This document shows positions 13,276 through 24,494 of a DNA stretch of 64,000 nt, piece after piece. The number at the start of each line of letters is the position of its first letter. Position 1 is the stretch's first letter. The stretch comes from Liolophura sinensis (taxonomy: Eukaryota > Mollusca > Polyplacophora > Chitonida > Chitonidae). The stretch covers positions 77,245,966 through 77,309,965 of the forward strand of contig NC_088300.1 in NCBI RefSeq assembly GCF_032854445.1. The letters are read 5' to 3'. A model generated the notes under the pieces. The model was not told where the DNA came from. It saw nothing but the letters and a program-made list of their open reading frames with translations, and made no database searches. Position numbers and translations under genes: made by a program.

Positions 13276-14821
13276 AAAGCTTTTCTTTTTCTTTCTTTTT
13301 TTTTTGCTTTTAGCTAAATGTGGTACACATTGACAATACAGCAATTAAAATAAAATGATTCACATAGTTGTTCAGTCAGCTAATGTGAAAGCAGATTACT
13401 GAATGCAGTTTTGCATTTTACAATGATCTGACATTGTATGATGATGGGTTAGTGACTATAATGGTGTGCAGTGTAGCCTTATCCAGGGTAAATATATGTG
13501 TGATACACTCTTTGTTGTCAGACTTGATCACCTGCCCGGAGCTTACAGATGTGACAATAGCAGATGTATATGTGTGACTAACGAGTAAAACTAGATGTAT
13601 AATTTCCACATTTGTAGAAAGACCACGTCTGACCTCTGTCGGAACTCATTTGTCAATGCAGTAATTTAACAAAAACACCAACTCTGTTTTCCCTTTTTTT
13701 CTGGCTATAATCAGCATCATTTCCTGTCCGGAACATGTCTGCTATTGTCGAACACTTTCAATCACATCTGTTGACGTGCTGAAGGTGTCGAATTATCTGA
13801 ATCGCTGAACAGTATCCGATTTCTTCTCTCTCTTTACTTATCTGTCAAGGATTGGTCATAACTAATCGCTCAAAAAAATGCAAACAGTTGTCAAGTGGTT
13901 TGATTGTGTAGGCCTGACTTGTGACACTGGGATGTTAACTGGCTGTCTTTGTGAGAGAGGGACTAATCTACCAGGTGTACTGTCTAGTGGACGCTTTACC
14001 AACAAACCACTTCAACAACTCAAGTGTAAATAACGCACAATACCTGGCCAACTTCTCAGTTAATTTCACAGCTTTCGAAGCACGGCTTCATGACACGGAC
14101 TAATGCCATTGTCCCCTTCAGTCCAGGCTTAGCCCAGGGCCGTATCTTAAGATTGCCAGCTCAACCGTTCTTCTTTGAGAAAAGACAAACCAAGTACAGG
14201 TAAATCTTGGTCTGGCGCCCACAGAGCCGTCTGTGCACAATAGACAAATGGGACATTATCTGGAGGCTTCTCTTGTCTTCACCTTGTGGGGTCTCTGCCT
14301 AATGCACCATTTAGCACCATCTGATCTACAATTGCACAAGTAAAACTGCCATTCTCTGTGAATCTTTTCATCAGTCATGTTTGTTACTTGTATAATACGT
14401 GTACTGCTGGGAGAATGAAGGGGAGGGGGCGTTTCTGAGGAAAATCAGGAATACTTCAGTTGGTTTATTCAATTTATTTGGTTGACTTTCATTGTTTATT
14501 TGTGTTTGAACACCTATTTTAGGTGTTGATTGCTTGGATTCACCATCTGGCAGTATATCAGATTTAAAACGTGAGATTGGCAGGTGGAATTTGGGTTAAT
14601 ATAAGGCAAGTCCTCTGTACTAAAACTAGTAATGATAATAAATTGAACACCTATGCAAAGGTATACATACTTTCATGCAATGCTAGGGCTGATATTAACT
14701 GCATGTACTTCTCTGATAGAAAATGTGAACATTTGTGAATAGGTATATGACAACTTACTTAAAAGAAAATGACAGTCTAGAAAACCATGATTATTCATTC
14801 ATTCATTCATTTCTTTTATGT

Positions 14822-14875
14822 ATGATTATTCTTGAGTACAGCATAAAGCACCAATGAAATAAATACATTTATTTA
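14822..14875 (+). mobile_element. SINE tail remnant (AAAT-tailed family)
   Basis: Only the 3' end is recognisable: attcttgagtacagcataaa, gcaccaatgaaataaat. An (ATTC)n run precedes it at about 14793-14811. Confidence 0.55.
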
Positions 14876-16324
14876 GGATTGGTAGATATCGCTATGCACA
14901 TAGTTGTGCTCCATATAGCCCTATGCCCCTCCTGGGATTTGTTTTCTGATTTATATTAGGACTGGTATCAGCAGAGCCTGCCTGTAAAAAGCCCGTGTTG
15001 ACTGGTACATCACCCGCCATCAGCTCCACAGGGAGTTTGGATCGTACTGAGTGTTTTTTGTGCAGCTGTCCAGAGGCGAATGGCTTGTTAGTATGTTTGA
15101 TTTATGGAGATTAGGCTCAGTGATGTTCGCATGAGAGCAAGCGGCCATTAAGCCACCAACATATATTTTCGACTCGAGTTCAGGTAGTGACAGCCACGAA
15201 TGCTCATATCATGCTGGACATTTGCTGTTTAAAATGAAGTTAATCTAGCCATCATTCCAGGAACTTTTTTCCTGTAATTAATTTGCTTTCACTGGAGGGG
15301 AATAAATTAGCATTGATGGAGACATTTTAGTTCTAGCGATTCATCTTGTGTGGTTTAAGCATAGCCTCAGGTGGGTTGTTTGTATCAACCAGGTGTTTCC
15401 GAACGCATCTTTTTTACCGTAAATCACGTAAACAATGATACACTTTTAGGTATATGTGTACTTTGTGCTAGAAGCACGATTACTTATATTACGTGTAAAT
15501 ATTCATTTACTCTGTGGAAAAAATCTTTCATGCAATTCATAAATGTCTGAAGAACAACACTAAATTTGCCATTCTAATTAACAGTATGACATCTTTGCCT
15601 GTCTGATAAGTGCAAATGCTTGATTCATGACCAAAGGCTTTTCTCTCAACTTGATTATTCTTAAATTACATTAGAATACAATTAAATCAGGGTTTGTTAC
15701 ATTTCAGTACTGGTAATTAATTCTGAATCAAAACAATTTTTTTCACTGAGTTAAAAATTATGCCTCAAAAGATCAAAGGCTTTTCATTGTGAGTAATCTA
15801 TAGATCTATCGATCATTTTCATGAAAACATTATTTAGGTGAAAATAAGATAACTTGAGGAAATTTGAAGTGTCATTCAGAAAATGGCAACTTGGCTGAGC
15901 AGACTTTATGTTTTTTATTTATTTATTATTTTGGGGGGAAAATTTGCCTAATCCTAATGGATTCATCTGATGAGAAGGGGTTCTTGTCAGGTGTGGTAAC
16001 TAGGGTTGATTCAAAGTGTCTTAATTATGTTCTCCCTCTGGCTAATGTAGTCATAGGTGAATTTTTAATTAGGCATTTGATGTAAATAAAAGACAGGTGA
16101 CAGCCCTTCATGTGTACCATTTATACTTTGAATTTCAGCATTGCTTAGCCTGCATATTTTAAGGAGAGGGTTGAGATTATTTTAGTGAAGCAAAGAAAAA
16201 ACTGAAATATAGCAAAGTGAAGGAAGAAGTAAAAGTGGGACAAATTTGTAGTATTCCTCCCTTACATAACATTACATTGCATAATGCTAACAGGTACACA
16301 ACCGTACACGTGTATGTGGTCTGT

Positions 16325-16517
16325 TTTGGGGGCGGTTTATCCAAGGTCAATCCTCGGTCGGATCACACCTAAGACCTTAAAAGAGGAAGTTGTAGCTTCC
16401 TCGCTTGACGTTCAGCATTACGGGGATAGTGCAATGACTGGTTGACCCGTATCAGTATAGTGGCTGTTAAGTATGACGTTGAACCCCAAGCACGCACTCA
16501 CTCACTCACTCACTTAC
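16325..16517 (+). mobile_element. SINE (CACT-tail family)
   Basis: It has a B-box-like ggtcaatcctcggtcgg, a body containing gtagcttcctcgcttgacgt, and a 3' part ctggttgacccgtatcagta followed by tgacgttgaaccccaagc and (cact)n. The region with ctggttgac and gtatcagtat is shared with the copy at 31.76 kb. Confidence 0.75.
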
Positions 16518-18895
16518 ATGTGTACATGAATTTGCGTTAGGGTTTACTTTTATACAATCATTATATTGGATGGTATAATATTATTACAGTGTTAATACAT
16601 ACATGTAGACTTGGTGGATTGGGTTGGCTACACTTGCAGTATTTAATATATCGGTAATAATACATACAACCTGATTACTTGCAAATGTAATGGTGAAGTC
16701 TGTAGCAATGGGAGAATGAAGTTCTGCAAGTGAAATTAGTTTTTAGCATATTTACGACATGGAGCATTAAATGCTGCCTTCTGTTTGTTCAGACAACAGG
16801 CTTACAGTGTTGTAGATTTGGGAGATAAGGTGATCAGCATGATATATGTACTCAACACTGCTTAATATTCAGTGTTCATAGTAGTTATAAAGTCAGTCAG
16901 ATTATTGTGTCTTACACATTTACACATACAGGGACAAAAATACTAGTACTGCATGATTAAAAGTCTTATGGAGGAGGTGCTGTATTTGATTTTTAGTTTA
17001 AAAATTTAATCCGACCCATTTATCCATGGAAATAAAATAAGTTTGAATTCTTAGGCTATGCTCATTATACACATAGCATTTTAATCTGATTAGTTTGTTT
17101 CTGAGTGTTGTTCAATACCATACCTATGGATTTCCCATTTATATGGTGTTCTATGTGGGGATGAAAGTTTAGTACACAGGGTAAATTACAGAACTTGAGC
17201 AAAAAGTATGAAAATCTATAATTCTGTGCACGATAATAGCTGGGATTGAACTTGTACATTGTACCTTAAGTTGGCCTTGTTGGACTTGTGCATTAAATTC
17301 CACTAAGCCACATTTTCTCTTAGGGTTATTTCAAATGGAATGTTTCAGATGAAGAAGGCCCTATATGTGATTGAGAAATACAGAGATCAAGACACCCAAC
17401 TTAGCTCTGTAATGAAATGCAGATAAGTAGATGAAATATGGCGACTCTTGGAATGATTGAACTGACAACCACACATATACTGTGCTTCACCTAAAGTTTG
17501 ATATGTCAGAATGCACTTTCACAAGCACACAAAGGCCTTAAAATCATACTTTTCATACTTTTTTATGCATAAGAAATTTAGTCAAACTTCGCCAAAAAAA
17601 AATCTTAAGTACCCTGTAAAGGTGGATGAATCCATCAGAATCCAAATGTGTCCTTTAAAAAATGCTTGACTTTAGATGAACTACAGTAGGTAGTGTGGTC
17701 TTACTGGCTGCAGTGGTACAGGTACTTATGTAAAGTCAGTTCACAGTTTGCCTGAGGCCTGGTTGTCAGCCCATTGTTACAAGATCAGCACCCTCTGATG
17801 CAGGGTTTTGTTCAATTAGTGCCTTATTGGTGGTTTGACTACAACCACCTGCTGTGTGACTGAGGGTTTTAGACGCGAGTGAACATTTTACCTGCTCCCA
17901 AACTGATAAGAATAATCTGTGCAACTCTCTCAGCAAGGTGTTGTCACAATGCGTTAATCAGCCTCTTTTTGTCCATCTAACAATACCTGTAATTAATGCA
18001 TTCATAGACACATTGACTTCTTGGTTATAAGGCGATAATTTTCACTTTAACTTCTACTACTGTTGAGTCACGTGTTTTTAACCACTATTTGATTATTGTG
18101 GCAGGAAATTAAAGCCTTTACTTTACTGATTGACTAATGTTTAGTTTGCTATTTGCCATATTTTTCATATATATAGTAAAGTAGATGTGATAAATACATT
18201 GCAACATAGGTGTGCCTGTAAATGAGATACATGAAAGGAACCCCAAAATTGATTTGCTCGTGTGACAAATATCTCAGGTTGGAAGGTGGTGAATAGGTAG
18301 GACATTTGAGCAGTGGAGGTGTGTTAGTGTAGCGTCCTACATGTAGCTAACACTTTAGTGAATTAAAATCACAGGCTTGTCACTCCAAGGTTTTCTTTAA
18401 AAAAAAAATAAAGTGAATTCTTTACATTAGCTTTGCTGAAATTATTCATGTAGATATCCAAACATACTTGTAGTTGATAAATTGATACATATGTTAATAA
18501 AGTGGTATGGATTTCATTGTGGGAGATTTGGTGTAGATAAGCACTAATGTATTCTTTACTTAGACATTTTTAAGCTTCATCCAATTTGTGTTAATAGATG
18601 GACAGATTGATAAGATGTAAGAGAATGTATGCCTGGTTTTGTGAAGTGTGGGGTACATGTGTTGGGTGTGGGAGATAAAGGTGTGACTGCAGGAATTGTG
18701 TGTTGGGAACACAGAGATAAGGCCATGCTTTGTGATAACATGGCCTCAGCAGGGAAGCTTTCCTCTACACACAATAGGTGAAGGGAACTGATCAGAAGGG
18801 GCTTCCCAGGGGGCTGACCCTAACAGTAGCAGACTCAAGTGCCTCTGAGGGGCTTTCCTAAGTACAGTGTCACTTTTGTCATCCTATTGTTGTAG

Positions 18896-19031
18896 GAGCG
18901 GTCAATATGACTGGTGAATGTGAGTGGTCAGTAGCACTGGACAGTGGTCATTGAGAGCGTGGCTGAAGCCTGACTTGAAGTGCCCAAGGAGTTGAAGCTG
19001 AGACAGCAGAGAGATAACATCAGTGTGCAAG
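18896..19031 (+). ncRNA. Candidate non-coding or 5' UTR exon
   Basis: A pyrimidine-rich acceptor (cttttgtcatcctattgttgtag) and a perfect donor (CAAG|GTAAGT) bracket 136 nt. All three frames contain stops, and one ATG opens a 14-codon upstream ORF. It lies on the same strand as the 53-kb gene, 34 kb before its start codon, so a 5' UTR role is possible but unproven. Confidence 0.33.
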
Positions 19032-19282
19032 GTAAGTCTGTCCGCTATTTTAAGCGTTTATCATGGTTATGTAACAGCAATGCCTAATTTTGGTAATACA
19101 ACTGAACTACACGATATTTCATATAATGATTTGATTACGAAAACAACATATTGTAATATTACATTATGATAGTCATCAACCATTACATGTATTTACTTTT
19201 AGAGTATAGCAAATGATGTGATTTTTATAGTGAAAGAACAAATGCACATGATACAATTATAGAAATTTGTAATGATTTGTAA

Positions 19283-19622
19283 TTGTTTGTAATGATGTCC
19301 TAGACAGGTTAGTGACTATAATACAATCAGTTGTTTGTAATGGTGTCCTAGACTGGTTAGTGACTGTAATACAATCAGTTGTTTGTAATGATGTCCTAGA
19401 CTGGTTAGTGACTATAATACAATCAGTTGTTTGTAATGGTGTCATAGACTGGTTAGTGAATATAATACAGTCAGTTGTTTGTAATGGTGTCCTAGACTGG
19501 ATAGTGACTATAATACAATCAGTTGTTTGTAATGGTGTCCTAGACTGTTTTTTTTAGTGACTATAATACAATCAGTTGTTTGTAATGGTGTCCCAGACTG
19601 GTTAGTGACTGTATTACAATCT
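19283..19622. repeat. 48-bp minisatellite, about 7 copies
   Basis: The unit runs 'tagtgactataatacaatca', 'gttgtttgtaatggtgtcct', 'agactggt'. Copies start at 19310, 19358, 19406, 19454, 19502, 19555 and 19603. One copy carries a 5-bp T-rich insertion near 19548-19554. The period is a multiple of three, which explains the open frames seen on both strands. Confidence 0.95.
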
Positions 19623-20679
19623 GTTCATCTTGAGGAATTTTAGGGGGTGTCCGATGATATGGTCTGGTACATGAAAATATATATCTTTAGAGCTGGACTT
19701 CATAACACTCATATTTGGGAAACATTCAAACCAATTTTTGCTTTTTTTTGTTTTGTTTTGTCATACTTTTTTCTGCATTTGACGTGTCATTAAAGAAAAC
19801 TTATTACTGACTTACACTCAGATAAAAAGTGAGCATATTCAATTGTGTGTTGAGCGCTTATAAATTTCTATTGAAGGATAAACTCATATACTTTAACAGT
19901 GATTTGCTAGGAAATAAATGAATAGATTCTTGCAAGAAGAAAAGCTGATAAAAATTCCAGACGTTCTTGACAACATGAACGTATCTCTTTTTTTACTCTA
20001 AATTAAATATCAGTTTCTGTGTAATGACGTTTTCACCCTGGCTGAATGAAATCAGTCTGCGGTTGTGAAAAGGCGACGATGCTTTATTGCATCAGCTCTG
20101 TCCTAATGGGACCATGTCAGAGGTAATTGGAAGGCAGGTTTAGCAAAGTTCTGCAGTAATCGGCAACAGTAACGACCAGCCCCATGCATTGATTGCTCAT
20201 TAGTTACCTAGCGCAGAGAAATTGACAGCTGATAAAGGAATGTGAAAACAAATCCGTGGCCGAGGTTTGCCTTGGCCGTCTGGAACTCTGCTATACTTTC
20301 CTAAAGTTACGCTCTTCCTGCCAATGTCTGCAGATAGATTGATGCTCAGTTTTCAAATTATTTTCCTTTTCTGACAGATTTATTTTTATCTTCACCTTGA
20401 TGAGCTTCTATAGAAATCAAGGCAAGGCAGCTAAACCTAATCGCTCTGATATTATAATGAACAATGCATCATTTTTCTTCTTTTGTTTATTTTTTAAATG
20501 TCCTCTTAATAGTGAGTTATCATACTAACTGCGGCTTTCTTTGCTTTGTCTAATCCAGTGATGTATTAAAGGCTGGAGAAAAATTTTCTCTGGCTTAAAT
20601 TTCTCTGCTGTAATTGTTAGTGATGAAAGTGTTCCCTGTTTAGAAATCATGGCTTCTGTTCTAAGCTCCACCCAATACC
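19623..20679. other. Non-coding stretch with a possible regulatory element
   Basis: The part at about 20030-20310 is complex and less AT-rich, with homeodomain-type (cattgattg, tcattagtta) and TALE-type (ttgacagctgataa) motifs. No exon is seen. Confidence 0.4.
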
Positions 20680-20905
20680 TACCATCTCCAGGAGCCTCTC
20701 GCCAATGTGGTCACTGTGAGTTCAAGTCCAACTCATGCTGGCTTCCTCCCCTGCCATACGTGGGAGGGTCTGCCAGCAACCTGCGGATGGTTGTGGGTTT
20801 CCTCTGGGCTCTGCCGAGTTTCCTCCTACCGTAATGCTGGCCACCATTGATAAGTAAAATATTTTGGAGTACGGCGTAAAACGCAAATCAAATAAATATT
20901 TTCAG
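20680..20905 (+). mobile_element. SINE (AAAT-tailed family), long copy with tRNA-like B box
   Basis: This copy reads from head to tail: ggagcctctcgccaatgtgg, then tgagttcaagtccaactcat (B-box-like), tgggagggtctgccagcaac, gtgggtttcctctgggctct, accgtaatgctggcc and an AAAT-rich end. It is one of the fuller copies here. The 61-codon open frame across it is not a gene. Confidence 0.8.
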
Positions 20906-20934
20906 CACACATTATATTTAGATCAGTGCATTTC

Positions 20935-21252
20935 AGTGCATCAATCACATATATTATTATGTTTCACACAGGTTTAATTTATGATCATGTAGTATCACAC
21001 TGTTTTTAATTAGGATGTGAACAGAGAACAATTGCTTCACTATGCATCACACACTGGAGTATCATACAGATTTGATTTGTCACAAAGTAAGAACTGCTCT
21101 GACATGTATGACACTGCTGTGTCACACATATTTGATGTGAAACCAGATTATAACTATCCCACCATGTATCACACTTTGTATCACTCAGGTTTAATTTCTC
21201 ATAACAAAATGTAAGAGCCCACCATGTATCACACGGATTTGTTTGTAGTGAA
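20935..21252. repeat. Diverged monomers bordering the 68-bp array
   Basis: This segment repeats 'catgtatcacac' and 'gatttg' motifs several times. Its last part (cccaccatgtatcacacgg...gtagtgaaggtgtag) can be aligned with the 68-bp unit, with many substitutions and gaps. It looks like older, decayed units at the left edge of the array. Open frames on both strands here are a by-product of the repeats. Confidence 0.5.
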
Positions 21253-24200
21253 GGTGTAGTTGTAGGCCACAATTCTGAACTACCCGCTACGTGGATGTTT
21301 AACTAAGATACTGTCGTCAAGATTTAGTTGCATGTCACAATTCTGAACTACCCGCTACATGGATGTGTCACTAAGATATTGTAGTGAAGATTTAGTTGTA
21401 GGTCACAGTTCTGAACTACCCGCTACATGGATGTGTAACTAAGATATTGTAGTGAAGATTTAGTTGTAGGTCACAATTCTGAACTACCCGCTACGTGGAT
21501 GTTTAACTAAGATACTGTCGTCAAGATTTAGTTGCATGTCACAATTCTGAACTACCCGCTACGTGGATGTGTCACTAAGATATTGTAGTGAAGATTTAGT
21601 TGTAGGTCACAATTCTGAACTACCCGCTACGTGGATGTTTAACTAAGATACTGTTGTCAAGATTTAGTTGCATGTCACAATTCTGAACTACCCTCTACAT
21701 TGATGTGTCACTAAGATATTGTAGTCAAGATTTAGTTGTAGGTCACAGTTCTGAACTACCCGCTACGTGGATGTGTCACTAAGATATTGTAGTGAAGATT
21801 TAGTTGTAGGTCACAATTCTGAACTACCCGCTACATTGATGTGTCACTAAGATATTGTAGTGAAGATTTAGTTGTAGGTCACAATTCTGAACTACCCGCT
21901 ACGTGGATGTGTAACTAATATACTGTAGTCAAGATTTAGTTGCATGTCACAATTGTGAACTACCCGCTACGTGGATGTGTCACTAAGATATTGTAGTGAA
22001 GATTTAGTTGTAGGTCACAATTCTGAACTACCCGCTACATGGATGTGTCACTAAGATATTGTAGTGAAGATTTAGTTGCATGTCACAATTCTGAACTACC
22101 CACTACATGGATGTGTCACTAAGATATTGTAGTGAAGATTTAGTTGTAGGTCACAATTCTGAACTACCCGCTACGTGGATGTTTAACTAAGATACTGTCG
22201 TCAAGATTTAGTTGCATGTCACAATTCTGAACTACCCTCTACATTGATGTGTCACTAAGATATTGTAGTGAAGATTTAGTTGTAGGTCACAGTTCTGAAC
22301 TACCCGCTACGTGGATGTGTCACTAAGATATTGTAGTCAAGATTTAGTTGTAGGTCACAATTCTGAACTACCCGCTACATTGATGTGTCACTAAGATACT
22401 GTAGTGAAGATTTAGTTGTAGGTCACAATTCTGAACTACCCGCTACATGGATGTGTAACTAAGATACTGTAGTGAAGATTTAGTTGTAGGTCACAATTCT
22501 GAACTACCCACTACGTGGATGTGTCACTAAGATATTGTAGTGAAGATTTAGTTGTAGGTCACAATTCTGAACTACCCGCTACATGGATGTGTCACTAAGA
22601 TATTGTAGTGAAGATTTAGTTGTAGGTCACAATTCTGAACTACCCGCTACGTGGATGTGTCACTAAGATATTGTAGTGAAGATTTAGTTGTAGGTCACAG
22701 TTCTGAACTACCCGCTACATTGATGTGTCACTAAGATATTGTAGTCAAGATTTAGTTGTAGGTCACAGTTCTGAACTACCCGCTACGTGGATGTGTCACT
22801 AAGATATTGTAGTGAAGATTTAGTTGTAGGTCACAGTTCTGAACTACCCGCTACGTGGATGTGTCACTAAGATATTGTAGTGAAGATTTAGTTGTAGGTC
22901 ACAATTCTGAACTACCCGCTACGTGGATGTGTCACTAAGATATTGTAGTCAAGATTTAGTTGTAGGTCACAATTCTGAACTACCCGCTACATGGATGTGT
23001 AACTAAGATACTGTAGTGAAGATTTAGTTGTAGGTCACAGTTCTGAACTACCCGCTACGTGGATGTGTCACTAAGATATTGTAGTGAAGATTTAGTTGTA
23101 GGTCACAGTTCTGAACTACCCGCTACATGGATGTGTCACTAAGATATTGTAGTGAAGATTTAGTTGTAGGCCACAGTTCTGAACTACCCGCTACATGGAT
23201 GTGTCACTAAGATATTGTAGTCAAGATTTAGTTGTAGGTCACAGTTCTGAACTACCCGCTACGTGGATGTGTCACTAAGATATTGTAGTGAAGATTTAGT
23301 TGTAGGTCACAATTCTGAACTACCCGCTACATGGATGTGTCACTAAGATACTGTAGTGAAGATTTAGTTGTAGGTCACAGTTCTGAACTACCCGCTACAT
23401 TGATGTGTCACTAAGATACTGTAGTGAAGATTTAGTTGTAGGTCACAGTTCTGAACTACCCGCTACGTGGATGTTTAACTAAGATATTGTAGTGAAGATT
23501 TAGTTGTAGGTCACAATTCTGAACTACCCGCTACATTGATGTGTCACTAAGATATTGTAGTGAAGATTAAGTTGAAGGTCACAATTTTGAACTACCCTCT
23601 ACGTGGATGTGTCACTAAGATATTGTAGTGAAGATTTAGTTGTAGGTCACAATTCTGAACTACCCGCTACATTGATGTGTCACTAAGATATTGTAGTGAA
23701 GGTGTAGTTGTAGGTCACAATTGTGAACTACCCGCTACGTGGATGTGTCACTAAGATACTGTAGTGAAGATTTAGTTGCATGTCACAATTCTGAACTACC
23801 CTCTACATTGATGTGTCACTAAGATATTGTAGTCAAGATTTAGTTGTAGGCCACAGTTCTGAACTACCCGCTACATGGATGTGTCACTAAGATACTGTAG
23901 TGAAGATTTAGTTGTAGGTCACAATTCTGAACTACCCGCTACATGGATGTGTCACTAAGATATTGTAGTGAAGATTTAGTTGTAGGTCACAATTCTGAAC
24001 TACCCGCTACATTGATGTGTCACTAAGATATTGTAGTGAAGATTTAGTTGTAGGTCACAATTCTGAACTACCCGCTACATGGATGTGTAACTAAGATACT
24101 GTAGTGAAGATTTAGTTGTAGGTCACAATTCTGAACTACCCGCTACATTGATGTGTCACTAAGATATTGTAGTGAAGATTTAGTTGTAGGTCACAATTCT

Positions 24201-24494
24201 GAACTACCCGCTACATTGATGTGTCACTAAGATATTGTAGTGAAGATTTAGTTGTAGGTCACAATTCTGAACTACCCGCTACATGGATGTGTCACTAAGA
24301 TACTGTAGTGAAGATTTAGTTGTAGGTCACAGTTCTGAACTACCCGCTACGTGGATGTGTCACTAAGATATTGTAGTGAAGATTTAGTTGTAGGTCACAA
24401 TTCTGAACTACCCGCTACATTGATGTGTCACTAAGATATTGTAGTGAAGATTTAGTTGTAGGTCACAATTCTGAACTACCCGCTACATGGATGT
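21253..24494. repeat. 68-bp satellite-like tandem array, 47 full units plus a partial
   Basis: The unit begins 'gatttagttgtaggtcacaa', continues through 'gaactacccgctac' and ends 'gatattgtagtgaa'. Unit starts checked at 21253, 21321, 21389, 21457, 21661, 22205, 23565, 23769 and 24449 fall exactly on 21253+68n, so no net length change is seen across 47 units. Units differ at a few recurrent positions: A/G in 'cacaAttct', 'acGtgg/acAtgg/acAttg', 'gtgtCact/gtgtAact', 'gatatT/gatacT', 'gtagTGaa/gtagTCaa' and 'gttgTAGG/gttgCATG'. The unit contains a short hairpin, CACTA-8 nt-TAGTG. Since 68 is not divisible by 3, the array carries no sustained open frame. Confidence 0.97.

Larger units (their letters stand above)
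13276..18895. other. Non-coding stretch with possible conserved elements
   Basis: It holds a SINE at 16325, a SINE remnant at 14822 and AT-rich sequence. The part at about 14040-14340 is less repetitive and less AT-rich, which might mark a conserved non-coding element. Confidence 0.5.

Noticed and set aside
19257-19557. Open frames on both strands with 16-residue repeats
   Set aside because: By-product of the 48-bp minisatellite.
20649-20834. Open frame starting MASVLSSTQYLPSP
   Set aside because: It lies mostly within a SINE copy; the same family at 5718-5906 (minus) gives a similar false frame.
21253-24494. CRISPR-like appearance of the 68-bp array
   Set aside because: There are no unique spacers; the whole unit repeats, and the surrounding DNA is eukaryotic.
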